Below are positions 11,319-21,374 of a stretch of 64,000 bases of DNA, piece after piece; positions within the stretch are counted from its first letter, which is position 1, and every line of letters starts with the position of its first letter. The notes beneath the pieces were generated by a model. It saw only the letters and a list, made by a program, of their open reading frames with translations. It did not search any database and was not told the origin of the DNA. The DNA is taken from positions 30,277,940 to 30,341,939 of the forward strand of contig NC_041018.1 of the NCBI RefSeq assembly GCF_004193775.1. The letters are read 5' to 3'. The stretch is from Glycine soja (Eukaryota; Streptophyta; Magnoliopsida; Fabales; Fabaceae). The position numbers were made by a program, and so were the translations under genes.

Positions 11319-11753
11319 ATGGCAGCGCAGTTGATCCATGATCGAGTTGTGATGGAGTGCCTAGAGGGTGTTTGGGAGACCCTCAAAGGCAATGAGAGGT
11401 GCCGATTCCGTGGCACAATTCGACTCACTGCTACTTCATTAGTACATCCGGAGGAACCCACACGCACACTTCAGCAACCTGTGGAGTGGATATTACCTAC
11501 TCCTACTCCATATCGACTAGTGGAGCCAGTTCAAGTGATAGAGGTGTCATCCTCTAAAGAGGATCTTGAAGAAGACCCAGAGGAGTTACCTCCTGAACTT
11601 GATATGGACGCCCTTGACTTACCTGAGGATGATGAAGACCCACTCCCTGATGTTGATTCCCCAGAGGATATTATGTCAGCATCTGAGGCAGACTCTACAG
11701 AGGAGAGTGGCCCTGGAGGGACAGTGAATAGTGACGACTCTTCATCGTCGTAG
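11319..11753 (+). CDS. Uncharacterised acidic 144-aa protein encoded inside an LTR
   Basis: I do not recognise a family. The frame is open from ATG 11319 to a TAG at 11751. The first 55 residues are mixed and could fold (HDRVVMECLEGVWETLKG, RCRFRGTIRLTATSLVHP). The rest is strongly acidic and proline/serine-rich (SSSKEDLEEDPEELPPEL, LPEDDEDPLPDVDSPEDI) and ends in a serine run, so it is probably disordered. There is no signal peptide or membrane segment. It lies 130 bp downstream of the palindrome array. Because it is in an LTR it could be an LTR-encoded accessory protein, the start of a longer element ORF, or a chance survivor. The clean reading frame and skewed composition favour past selection. 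Confidence 0.45.
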   Translation: MAAQLIHDRVVMECLEGVWETLKGNERCRFRGTIRLTATSLVHPEEPTRTLQQPVEWILPTPTPYRLVEPVQVIEVSSSKEDLEEDPEELPPELDMDALDLPEDDEDPLPDVDSPEDIMSASEADSTEESGPGGTVNSDDSSSS

Positions 11754-12746
11754 ACGGCTCCTTAGACTAGGTGTACATACTTTTTGTGGGTGGGTGTATC
11801 TAGTTCAGACTGCTAGGTTTACTCTTTTGATTTTTGGGTGGGTAGACCTATTGTATAGAAATTTTGATGATTGTATATATGTGGTTGAAGCCACCACAGT
11901 CGTTACCTATGCTCTGGATGTCACTATGTTATTTTGCAAACTCCCATATTTTTGGACAGTCTTAGATGATGAATGTAATTATGTTTAATCTTGTTATTTG
12001 AAAAGGAATTGTTAACAAACTTTATTGAAAAGAGTTTACCGACCGCATCTTATTATTTTTCACGTGACGACCTAAAATGATGGCTGGTATGTTTTCTTTT
12101 TGAAAGAGCAAATTAGTTTAGAGGTTTTGAGTGATAAGAAAGAAATGAATCCGAATAGAGTTGTGAACTGGCCATTCAGGATTCTATAGTGATAATTTTC
12201 CTTCTGAATTTAATTATCGTGAAATGAATAACAGTGCGAAATAAAAGAGAGAGAAAAAGAAAAAAAATTCCCATGGTTTCTGCTATTTAATTTATTACTA
12301 TTAAACCAGTCATTATTTAGCGACGCCACAACACAAAAGAATTCAGGCGGTTAGTCCTTCATTCTTTTAGAAAAGGGAGAAGAGAGACACAAAAAGAATT
12401 CAGGCGATTAGTCCTTGGCGAATTCTTTTTGGCAAAGGGAGAAGAGATGAAAAGAATGAATAGCACAAGTTTTGAAGGTTCAGAAAACCAGAAAACTTTG
12501 GAAAGCTTTTGGCACAAAGAAGAAGAAGAAGTTCAAAGAGATTCAAGGCTTGCAAAGGATTGTATAAGATTGATTGGAAAAGTATATTGAAAAGCAAATC
12601 AAAGCCTTGCTTTTATAGACTCTTCATGTCTGGCCAAGAGGACCATTTAGAAGAGTTATAACTTTTAGAAAAACTTAAAAACAATTTGAAAAAGTCAAAA
12701 ACCTTTTGAAGAGTTACATCTTTTGATTTATTCAGAAACAATCACT

Positions 12747-12984
12747 GGTAATCGATTACCAAATCAATGTAATTGATTACACAAGGCTTTTATGTGAAAG
12801 GATGCGACTCTTCACATTTGAATTTGAATTTCAACATTCAAAGGCACTGGTAATCGATTACCAAAACATTGTAATCGATTACAGCTTTTTGAAATTAATT
12901 GGAACGTTGTAAATTCAATTTGAAAACTTTTTCAAATCCATTTTGCTACTGGTAATCGATTACAACAATCTGGTAATCGATTAC
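12747..12984. promoter_or_regulatory. Array of three paired GTAATCGATTAC palindromes
   Basis: Centres at 12753.5/12774.5, 12855.5/12876.5 and 12957.5/12978.5, all exactly 21 bp apart within pairs, and pairs exactly 102 bp apart. One arm is GTAATTGATTAC. On the minus strand the array is upstream of a TATA box (TATAAAAG, 12617-12610), which places it where an LTR enhancer would be. Confidence 0.75.
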
Positions 12985-13320
12985 CAGAGAGTAAAAACTC
13001 TTTGGTAAACATGTTTTGAGAAAAACCATGTGCTACTCAATTTTTGAGAAAACCTTTTCATACTTATCTTGATTAAGCCTTCTCTTGATTCTTGAATCTT
13101 GAGTCTTGAATCTTGATATCTTGAATCTTGTTTCTTGAATTCAACTTTCCTCTTGAATCTTGAAGTGTTCTTGATTCTATCTTGAATATCTTGAACTCAT
13201 TCTTTGATTGACCTTTGAGCTTTTTGTCATCACCTTTGTCATCATCTTTTGTTATCATCTTTGTTATCATCAAAACATCTTTGAATCACTCTTGATTCAC
13301 CATGAAGCTTTGCTTCTACA

Positions 13321-13960
13321 GCAAGAAGGAATTGATTTCATTGAAACATTTGCTCCTGTTGCTAGACTTGAAACTATAAGAATCATGCTTACCTTTGTTG
13401 CTCATAAAACATAAAGCTTTTTCAAGTAGATGTTAAAAGTGCTTTTTTAAATGGCTTTATTGAAGAAGAAGTGTATGTTAGACAACCCATTGGCTTTGAA
13501 GATCATAGACTTCCAAACCATGTTTCTAAACTTCAAAAGGCTTTATATGGTTTGAAACAGACACCTTCTACTTGGTATGACAAACTGGGATCTTTTCTTT
13601 TAGAAAATGGCTTTATGAAAGGAAAAGTAGATACAACTTTATTTAAAAGAAAAGTTGGCAAGGATTTCATTATAGTTCAAATATACATTGATGATATTAT
13701 CTTTAGAGCTACTAATGAATCTCTGTGCAAGGATTTCTCTTATCTTATGAAGAGTGAGTTTGAAATAAGCATGATGGGAGAACTTAAGTTCTTTCTGGGG
13801 CCTCAGATCAAGCAAGATAGCAAAGGAATCTACATCCACCAATAGAAATACACTAAGGAACTTTTGAGGAAGTTTAAAATGGAAGATGCTAAGCCTATGA
13901 AAACTTTGAGCAAAGAAAAATTAGGTAAATAACTAGATCAGGTGATCTACAAAGGTATAA
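13321..13960 (+). pseudogene. SIRE-like reverse transcriptase, C-terminal part
   Basis: Continues the RT interrupted at 7791: [19 protein letters not shown], then after a stop and frameshift VYVRQPIGFEDHRLPNHV, KLQKALYGLKQTPSTWYDKL, and the catalytic box YIDD (QIYIDDIIFRATNESL, about 13680-13728). Next come ELKFFLGPQIKQDSKGIYIH and a TAG stop at 13843. The YIDD aspartates are intact, but upstream stops inactivate the gene. Confidence 0.9.
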
Positions 13961-14151
13961 TTGGATCTCTTTTGTATTTGACCTCAAGTAGACCTAATAT
14001 TATGCATGGTGTATGTTTGTGTGGTAGATTTTAGTCCGCTCCTCATGAATCACATTTAAAAGTTGTAAAAAGGATCTTACGATATCTAGTGGGTACCACT
14101 AACAAATGTTTGTTTTACAAAAAGAATTAAGATTTCAAGTTAGTAGGATAC
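13961..14151 (+). pseudogene. SIRE-like RNase H, first part
   Basis: Reads IGSLLYLTSSRPNIMHGVCL and SHLKVVKRILRYLVGTTNK, the RT-RNase H connection of copia elements, up to LVGY. It is interrupted at 14152 by the gypsy element; the next residues (CDVDYVGD) lie at 18986 onwards. Confidence 0.88.
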
Positions 14152-14734
14152 TGATGAGAATCCTAAAACTGTCCAAATACAGGGACCTATGACTAGGAGT
14201 AGGACCAAACAGCCAGTGGATACCCTCCAACAAATGGTAGCAGACGTACTTAGCAAGGTCCAAGTGGAGAAGGATGAAGGCCCAAGTGTAGAAGGACAAA
14301 GGACCAAGTGTAGAAGGACGAAAGACCCAAGTGGAGAAGGATGAAGGCCCAAAAGCAAAGGCACTACTAAGCATATTAATCGTTGTTGAAGGCCTAGATT
14401 AATTTGAAGGCTCATACCATATATATTCTATTTTTATTAATAATTTTATTTATTGTAATTTTGGCCCAAATTGTTTAGAAGGCCCATGTTTATTTTTATC
14501 TTTTTGTTCAGATACACTATAAGTATTAGTTTTCATTTTCAATAAAAAAAACCATTGGCATTTTCATAAAATTTGGTGAGAGCCTCTCTCTAGGTTCCTT
14601 GTTGAACCAATCTTAGACTTATCAAGGTAATCCTTGTGGCATCTACCCTGACTTATCTTTCTTCACTGGAAGTGGCGTCATCCAAATCTCCGTAGCCTGT
14701 ATCAAGCGATCCGTTCCTAGTCAGGATCACATCA
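14152..14734 (+). repeat. 5' LTR of the gypsy element
   Basis: 583 bp, starting TGATGAGAATCC and ending CACATCA, directly before the primer site. It matches the 3' LTR at 18333-18980. It has fewer copies of the GTGGAGAAGGATGAAGGCCC minisatellite than the 3' LTR, which explains the difference in length. Confidence 0.92.
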
Positions 14735-14736
14735 TC

Positions 14737-14748
14737 TGGTATCAGAGC
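14737..14748 (+). other. Primer binding site, first copy
   Basis: TGGTATCAGAGC two bases after the 5' LTR end, complementary to initiator tRNA-Met. A duplicate lies at 16203-16214. Confidence 0.9.
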
Positions 14749-15653
14749 TTCGACTCTTGATACAGGTTCTATCCTATCCTATTCTTTTTCTTTGTAATTT
14801 TTCCAGGTTCGTGTTTTGTCCTTGTTCTGTTATTTGCATTCTTGTTTTGTTCTTGTTTACATCTTGTTTCGTTCTTGTTTGTGTCTTGTTTCATTCTTGT
14901 TTGTGTCTTTGTTTCGTTCTTGTTCTTGTTCATGTCACGTTTTTGTTCTTGTTCTAGTTTCTTGTTTCTTTCACACTTTGTGTAAAAAAAAAATCTGTTT
15001 GAACTCTGTTTCAAGTTAAAAAAAAAAAGTTGCAGAAATTTTGAAAAAAAAAAGAGAAGAAAAGAAGGAAAAAAAGAAAGTGGGTGTTTGATCTTTGAAC
15101 ACGAAATTAAGGCAGTTAGAGGTTTTTTTTTTGGCAAGTCAATTATTCAAATCTTTTTTATTCTATCTATTATCTTATTTGTTATCTTCCTTGTTTATTC
15201 TTTGTTATCCAAATCTGATCTCTTATCCAAATCAAATCCAATCAAAATTTGTTATCCAAATCAAATCAAATCAAATATGCTATCCAAATCAAATCTAATC
15301 TGTTATCCAAATCAAATCCAATCTGCTATCCAAATCAAATCTAAATCCAAATCAAGTCTAATCTGTTAACCAAAATCAAATCTAATTTGTTATCCAAATT
15401 AAATTTGCTACATAGTTTGTGATAATTAAACTGTCTTTCCTGTTATATACCTTGTGCGTCTAATTTGATTCATCCAAGAACTTAAGAGGGAGTGAGTGGT
15501 AAAAGGCAAGAGTGAAAACATCACACAAAAGCCTATATTGAGAGCCTCAAACACAAGTGAACTACCATCAAAAAGAGAAACACGTGAGTAGAGTGTGGTG
15601 AGGTCTTGAAACTTTTGTTTAATTACTACAGAAGATTTTCTTCTCTGTTTATT

Positions 15654-15884
15654 ATGGCAGGAGCTGGTGATGGTGGTGGTGATTATCATCAATTGGACGG
15701 ATCTCAATGTTTATTACTGGACGCGATGACTACACAAATGCAACAATTGTTGAACCGTAACAATGAAGAGCTCTACAGACGAATAGAAGGACTAGAGCAC
15801 CAAATGAACCCAAATGCCGGGAGACCTTATGGTTGGAATAGAAGGGTCAATAACGGACCGAACCGAATAGAAGGGCAGGATACC
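15654..15884 (+). pseudogene. Truncated gag, first copy in the duplication
   Basis: Starts MAGAGDGGGDYHQLDGS and matches the gag at 17119 codon for codon (one visible change, DAMTTQ versus DVMTTQ). After NGPNRIEGQD it runs straight into duplicated LTR sequence. It would make only a 77-residue gag fragment with an LTR-derived tail (to the stop at 15942-15944). Confidence 0.9.
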
Positions 15885-16202
15885 ATATATATTCTATTTT
15901 TATTAATAATTTTATTTATTGTAATTTTGGCCCAAATTGTTTAGAAGGCCCATGTTTATTTTTATCTTTTTGTTCAGATACACTATAAGTATTGGTTTTC
16001 ATTTTCAATAAAAAAAACCATTGGCATTTTCATAAAATTTGGTGAGAGCCTCTCTCTAGGTTCCTTGTTGAACCAATCTTAGACTTATCAAGGTAATCCT
16101 TGTGGCATCTACCCTGACTTATCTTTCTTCACTGGAAGTGGCGTCATCCAAATCTCCGTAGCCTGTATCAAGCGATCCGTTCCTAGTCAGGATCACATCA
16201 TC

Positions 16203-16214
16203 TGGTATCAGAGC
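16203..16214 (+). other. Primer binding site, second copy
   Basis: TGGTATCAGAGC following the duplicated LTR 3' half (15883-16200). The partial LTR lacks its U3 start, so this copy could not by itself complete a normal replication cycle. Confidence 0.88.
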
Positions 16215-17118
16215 TTCGACTCTTGATACAGGTTCTATCCTATCCTATTCTTTTTCTTTGTAATTTTTCCAGGTTCGTGTTTTGTCCTTGTTCTGTTATG
16301 TGCATTCTTGTTTTGTTCTTGTTTACATCTTGTTTCGTTCTTGTTTGTGTCTTGTTTCATTCTTGTTTGTGTCTTTGTTTCGTTCTTGTTCTTGTTCATG
16401 TCACGTTTTTGTTCTTGTTCTAGTTTCTTGTTTCTTTCACACTTTGTGTAAAAAAAAATCTGTTTGAACTCTGTTTCAAGTTAAAAAAAAAAGTTGCAGA
16501 AATTTTGAAAAAAAAAAAGAGAAGAAAAGAAGGAAAAAAAGAAAGTGGGTGTTTGATCTTTGAACACGAAATTAAGGCAGTTAGAGGTTTTTTTTTTGGC
16601 AAGTCAATTATTCAAATCTTTTTTATTCTATCTATTATCTTATTTGTTATCTTCCTTGTTTATTCTTTGTTATCCAAATCTGATCTCTTATCCAAATCAA
16701 ATCCAATCAAAATTTGTTATCCAAATCAAATCAAATCAAATATGCTATCCAAATCAAATCTAATCTGTTATCCAAATCAAATCCAATCTGCTATCCAAAT
16801 CAAATCTAAATCCAAATCAAGTCTAATCTGTTAACCAAAATCAAATCTAATTTGTTATCCAAATTAAATTTGCTACATAGTTTGTGATAATTAAATTGTC
16901 TTTCCTGTTATATACCTTGTGCGTCTAATTTGATTCATCCAAGAACTTAAGAGGGAGTGAGTGGTAAAAGGCAAGAGTGAAAACATCACACAAAAGCCTA
17001 TATTGAGAGCCTCAAACACAAGTGAACTACCATCAAAAAGAGAAACACGTGAGTAGAGTGTGGGGAGGTCTTGAAACTTTTGTTTAATTACTATAGAAGA
17101 TTTTCTTCTCTGTTTATT

Positions 17119-17745
17119 ATGGCAGGAGCTGGTGATGGTGGTGGTGATTATCATCAATTGGACGGATCTCAATGTTTATTACTGGACGTGATGACTACAC
17201 AAATGCAACAATTGTTGAACCGTAACAATGAAGAGCTCTACAGACGAATAGAAGGACTAGAGCACCAAATGAACCCAAATGCCGGGAGACCTTATGGTTG
17301 GAATAGAAGGGTCAATAACGGACCGAACCGAATAGAAGGGCAGGATAGAATTGAGGGAGTAAAACTCAATGTTCCCCCTTTTAAAGGCAAAAGTGACCCA
17401 GACGCCTACCTTGACAAGGAGATGAAGATTTAGCATGCATTCTCCTACAATGATTATCCTGAAGAGCAGAAGATGAAGTTAGCAGCAACTATATTCTCAG
17501 ACTATGCCCTTGTTTGGTGGAAGAAAAATCAAAGAGAGATGAAGAGAGAAGAAGGGCGGGAGATAGATACATGGACTGAGATGAGAAGGGTTATGCGAAA
17601 GAGGTATATTCCAACTAGCTACAGTAGAACCATGCGACAGAAACTCTAGAGGTTATCCTAGGGAAGTTTGATTATTGAGGAGTACTACAAGGAGATGGAG
17701 ATGGCACTAGTGAGGGCCAACATTGAAGAGGACATCAAAGCAGTG
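17119..17745 (+). pseudogene. Ty3/gypsy gag
   Basis: Structural polyprotein start. Starts MAGAGDGGGDYHQ; the coiled segment MQQLLNRNNEELYRRIEGLE is followed by VKLNVPPFKGKSDPDAYLD, HAFSYNDYPEEQKMKLAA, DYALVWWKKNQREMKREEG and RVMRKRYIPTSYSRTMRQKL, the retrotransposon gag core. In-frame TAG codons at 17431 and 17647-17658 interrupt it, each where a Trp or Gln codon would be expected. At about 17745 (IEEDIKAV) gag is joined directly to a protease-RT linker, so the nucleocapsid zinc knuckle and most of protease are deleted. Confidence 0.88.
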
Positions 17746-18332
17746 CATGATGGCTTCACCAACAAGATTTCTTTCCAGCACCATGACCAAAAAATTATTC
17801 TTAAACCTCTATCCCTCAAACAAGTGTGTGATGACCAAATCAGAAGGAGAGAAAAGAGAGAACAAGAGAAAGACAATAGTGAGGCACCACAGAGGAATAG
17901 AAAAAGGAAGAGTGATACACCTGAGAGATGGAGTGATACACAAGAGAGAGAGAGTGATAATTTTAATAAGTTAACTATTTATGTTTCTCCTAGTGTTCAA
18001 CCCTTATTATAGGAATTTAAAGATGTCTTTCCCAAGGAGATTCCTCATGGACTGCCACCTTCAAGAAGCATAGAACATCAAGTTGATCTCCTTTCAGAAG
18101 CTTCATTGCCTAACAGGCTAACTTACAACAAGAAGCCCCAAGAGACTCAGCATAAGGATGCACAGTCCAAAGTTGAGTATGTGAAAATATTGTATGACCA
18201 AGTGAAGATGCAAATTGCAAAGAAGAATGAAAGCTATGCCAAGCAAGCCAACAAGAAAAGGAAGGAAGTGGTACTTGAACCCGGTGATGATCCTGGACAT
18301 TTGAGGACAAATGTTTTCCAAGAAGGAGGGAA
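17746..18332 (+). pseudogene. Compressed pol remnant: PR-RT linker, RT start, integrase tail
   Basis: Three pieces are fused. First, the region after protease (DGFTNKISFQHHDQKIILK, then a KR-rich linker). Second, the RT N-terminus (EFKDVFPKEIPHGLPPSR at 18013-18066 and DLLSEASLPNRLTYNKKP). Third, after a deletion at about 18154, the integrase C-terminal GPY/F-side segment (QIAKKNESYAKQANKKRKE and VVLEPGD). The gag-to-linker junction keeps the reading frame (open 17668-18009). Everything needed for catalysis (RT palm, RNase H, integrase core) is absent. A polypurine tract (AGAAGGAGGGAA, 18321-18332) follows. Confidence 0.85.
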
Positions 18333-18980
18333 TGATGAAAATCCTAAAACTGTCCAAATACAGGGACCTATGACTAGGAGTAGGACCAAACAGTCAGTGG
18401 ATACCCTTCAACGAATGGTAGTAGGCATACTTAGCAAGGCCCAAGTGGAGAAGGACAAAAGCCCAAATGGAGAAGGACGAAGGCCAAAGTGGAAAAGGAT
18501 GAAGCCCTAAGTGGAGAAGGATGAAGGCCCAAGTGGAGAAGGACGGAGGCCCAAGTGGAGAAGGATGAAAGCCTAAGTGGAGAAGGATGAAGGCCCAACA
18601 ACAAAGGCACTACTAAGCATATTAATTGTTGCCGAAGGCCTAGATTAATTTGAAGGCTCATACCAAATATGTTCTATTTTTATTAATAATTTTTATTTAT
18701 TGTAATTTTGGCCCAAATTGTTTAGAAGGCTCATGTCTATTTTTATCTTTTTGTTTAGATACACTATAAGTATTGGTTTTTGTTTTCAATAAAAAAACCA
18801 TTGGCATTTTCATAAAATTTGGTGAGAGCCTCTCTCTAGGTTCCTTGTTGAACCAATCTTAGACTTATCAAGGTAATCCTTGTGGCGTCTACCCTGACTT
18901 ATCTTCCTTCACTGGAAGTGGCATCATCCAAATCTCCGTAGCCTGTATCAAGCGATCCGCTCCTAGTCAGGATCACATCA
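18333..18980 (+). repeat. 3' LTR of the gypsy element, with a minisatellite
   Basis: 648 bp, starting TGATGAAAATCC and ending CACATCA. Between about 18437 and 18600 it holds seven or so copies of a 20-28 bp unit of the type GTGGAGAAGGATGAAGGCCC. The 5' LTR has fewer copies. Confidence 0.92.
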
Positions 18981-18985
18981 GATAC

Positions 18986-19390
18986 TGTGATGTAGACTAT
19001 GTAGGAGACATAGTAGAAAGAAAGAGCAGGAGTGAAGGATATCACTGTATTGGACCTTGTTTCATTTCTTGGGCAAGCAAGAAATAGAACTCCATTGCTC
19101 TATCTACAACTGAAGTTGAATATGTGTCTACTGCAAGTTGTTGTTCATAACTATTATGGGTAAAGTATCAATTTGAAGATTACTCTAGTTTTGAAAATAA
19201 TATACCAGTAGTATATTGTGATAACACTAGTGCAATCAACCTATCTAAAAATCTCACACAACATTCAAAGGCTAAGCATATTGATATACGATATCATTTC
19301 GTTCATGATTATGTGTAAAAAGGTATTTTTGATATAAAGTTTATAGATATCGATCTTCAATGGGCTGATATCTTCATTAAGCCATGATTG
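18986..19390 (+). pseudogene. SIRE-like RNase H, second part
   Basis: Resumes after the gypsy insertion: CDVDYVGDIVERKSRSEGYH, CFISWASKKQNSIALSTTEV, EYVSTASCC, VYCDNTSAINLSKNLTQHSK and AKHIDIRYHFVHDYV, with the conserved catalytic acidic residues of copia RNase H visible. Stops replace residues at about 19150, 19317 and 19387. Pol ends with LQWADIFIKP, the usual C-terminal signature. Confidence 0.88.
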
Positions 19391-19559
19391 AAATTTTTTT
19401 TCTTCAAAATATTTAATGGGATTTGAGCAGTTACATCAATCTCTCTCCTCTTCTTTTTGAAAAACTATAAAAGGCAAATGCAGGCACTTGGAGAAGTTCT
19501 TGGAATTTTTTGGAACTCTCAGAAGTATTTATGCTTGTACAAATCATCGTCTGAGAACT

Positions 19560-20874
19560 CATAAAACTTCAAAACTTTCTCTCCTGTCCTTATCTTCAAA
19601 ACTCTTTGTGAACAATGACACTTCCAAGGAAAAGTGAGTCCTCCAGCATTCCCATCATCAATAATGTTGAAGATGCCATTCAAGCTTTCCTTGAAGACTA
19701 GTTTATCCCTGGGAAATGGATAAACTTTCAAAATATGAAGGAAGAAGGTTATGATGTGAACGGACTATTTGACTAGGTTGGTTGTACACCCTTTGTAGGG
19801 AAGTTCAGTACCTGGCATTATGACCCATATGCCATCTTCTAGGAACAAAAAAACAAGATGGAGCCAACATTAGGGGACTATTGCTAAGACTCAGGTGGTA
19901 ATTTCTCCAACCACTATTGTTGTTGCATCTGGATGTGCTCTGGATGGTCTGACAATGAGCAGAGATTGTGAGAAAGAGATAACCCAGGAAACTTTGGAAA
20001 AGGTGCTCTATGGAAAGCCTTGCCCAGACGGAGGTGACAAGAAGGCAACACCTTATTAAGAACAACCAACCTGACCTACAAGTGTAGGATGATCCATAAT
20101 GTGCTGTTCAACATAGTAATACCTAGGGTTTGCTTAAGAAACTATGTTAGCAACAAAGACAGTTTATGCATCCATAATATCATGGTAGGTGATAAGATGA
20201 ATCTACCTAATATCATCTTCTTCTACTGGATGCAAGCGTTCAAATATAGTTTCAACCCCAAGGTGAAGAAAAATCCTATTCCTTATGGAATGATCTTTAC
20301 CCAGATCCTGAGGGTTGTTGGAGTAGAGGTTTCTTTGATGGAGCCATAATTTGGAGCCACTCAGTTGAAGGGGGCTACCTTTGTGAAGATGGGAATTGTT
20401 GAAAAATTCATTGAGTATGTGCAAAGGCACATAAAGAAGAAAGTGAAGAAAGAATTGGTTGAGACTCATTTGTTTGATGTTGATAAGACAATAGGAAATC
20501 AAGCTAATCCTTTGGATCTTGAGTTTGGCATGCCTTCTTAACAAGCATAGGGAGAGCAAGCAAAGCCTAGCCAGCTAGACACAAACTACCCACCAAAAGA
20601 AAAGACCACCCTTCATCATCTAACATTGAATGCCCATCCTCAACCAAAAAGCCAAGAACCCAACATCCATCTGACCCCAAAAAGAGTAATAGTTCAGACT
20701 ATGACTCAAACCTAAGAAATATACTATCAGAATCAAACCTTTCCTACCTTAACCAACACCTATACCTTTACCACCATCTCCTCAACCTGTTCAGAAGCTT
20801 GGACCTTCCCAACCTACACTAGCCAAACCATCATATGAGGTGGAAATCTTAGAAACACCAACCTATGTACCTTC
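19560..20874 (+). pseudogene. Extra ORF after pol (env-like position), part 1
   Basis: Downstream of pol the SIRE element keeps a long coding-like region, broken by stops. Readable pieces include PRKSESSSIPIINNVEDAIQ (about 19621), WINFQNMKEEGYDVNGLFD, FVGKFSTWHYDPYAIF, then EITQETLEKVLYGKPCPDGG (about 19976), CRMIHNVLFNIVIPRVCLRN (about 20083) and MVGDKMNLPNIIFFYWMQAF (20181). SIRE elements are known to carry an env-like ORF here, but this fragment shows no clear fusion peptide or signal sequence and its function is unknown. It also resembles the loosely defined plant-transposon proteins. A solo LTR splits it at 20875. Confidence 0.65.
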
Positions 20875-21199
20875 TATAATGCCCTGAAATTTTTCTAATT
20901 ATAAATCTATGTTTAAATGTATTTATCATGTTATTTGATTATATGATTGGCTTGAATGAGTTGAGGAATGGTGTGAATTGGTCATGTGTGATTTGCTTGA
21001 TATGGATGTTGACTTGTGCGGAGTTTTATTGACCTAAGTTGAAATTAGAAGATTTCAAACTTTACCTAAACCTATTCCAGTAAAATTGCGATCCTGGATT
21101 CGTTAACCATTGCATCATCTTCAAATTTTGATTGTAGGTTGCTAACACATTTCCCCATGGTTTGACAGTTGGGATTTTTAAAATAATAACTTTTGACCT

Positions 21200-21374
21200 C
21201 TTTCTTAGTGCAAGAAGCGTGCTAAGCGCAATTCCAACCCGAGAGGGAATTACGCTGAGCGCGAATTGTTGCACTAAGGGCAAGAGAAATTGCGCTCAGT
21301 GTGAATTTTTGCACTTAACGCAAATCCCAACCCGATAGGAATTGCGCTAAGTGCGAAAAGTTGTGCTTAGCGCC
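21200..21374. promoter_or_regulatory. Array of four paired TGCGCTAAGCGCA-type near-palindromes
   Basis: Thirteen-base near-palindromes centred at 21206/21224, 21257/21276, 21297/21316 and 21349/21368, that is 18, 19, 19 and 19 bp apart within pairs. Consensus is roughly TGYRCTWAGYGCA. The array ends 53 bp before a TATA box (TATAAATA, 21427-21434), so it sits in the expected enhancer position of the LTR. Confidence 0.65.

Larger units (their letters stand above)
8507..12330 (+). mobile_element. 3.8-kb solo LTR (Ty3/gypsy type), nested
   Basis: Termini TGTGACATCC...GACGCCACA with a perfect 5-bp duplication acaca at 8502-8506 and 12331-12335. The surrounding LTR reads on smoothly across the junction (GGAGACACA then AAAAGAATTC). 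There is no primer site, polypurine tract or pol, and I find no second copy of the ends inside, so it appears to be one very long LTR left by recombination. Long LTRs of this kind occur in Tekay/Del or Ogre-type gypsy elements; which one is inference. It carries a TA tract, a palindrome array (10889-11189) and an intact 144-codon reading frame (11319-11753). Confidence 0.85.
7792..13320 (-). mobile_element. Solo LTR of a copia-type element, split by a second solo LTR
   Basis: Termini TGTTGG...TTCTACA, flanked by acaag (7787-7791) and gcaag (13321-13325), a 5-bp duplication with one mismatch. Without the inner element it is about 1.7 kb. It is related to the LTRs at 52901-55186: both share the edge GTGACCTCA/GTGGCCTCA...AAGGGGGG and the CGGTTCGGCCAC-like block. 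The likely orientation is minus, because a TATA box (TATAAAAG, 12617-12610) reads that way, with the palindrome array 130 bp upstream on the same strand. No primer site, gag or pol remains, so it is a product of LTR-LTR recombination. Confidence 0.85.
14414..17347 (+). repeat. 1465-bp tandem duplication of LTR, leader and gag start
   Basis: Positions 14414-15882 and 15880-17347 are nearly identical with an offset of 1465-1466. Each unit runs from the middle of the 5' LTR through primer site, pyrimidine-rich leader and the first 77 gag codons. The junction (15880-15882) falls on the 3-bp microhomology ATA shared by the LTR (CATACCATATA) and gag (CAGGATAGAATT). Only about 7-9 substitutions are visible, plus changes in A-run length, so the event is recent and younger than the LTR divergence of the element. 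Confidence 0.95.
14152..18980 (+). mobile_element. Ty3/gypsy element with internal tandem duplication and deleted pol
   Basis: Termini TGATGAGAA...GATCACATCA with a perfect 5-bp duplication gatac (14147-14151 and 18981-18985). It contains 5' LTR, primer site, leader, a duplicated segment, gag, small pieces of protease, RT and integrase, a polypurine tract and 3' LTR. RNase H and most of integrase are missing, so it is not autonomous. The polyprotein frame runs past the polypurine tract into the 3' LTR (GPMTRSRTK), a feature known from some chromoviruses. Protein resemblance (IPHGLPPSRSIEHQVD) is to the same broad lineage as the element at 52500-56880. Confidence 0.92.

Noticed and set aside
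14757..15369. Several open frames repeated at 16223-16834
   Set aside because: They come from the pyrimidine-rich leader and CAAATCAAATC repeats of the gypsy element; they repeat only because of the tandem duplication.
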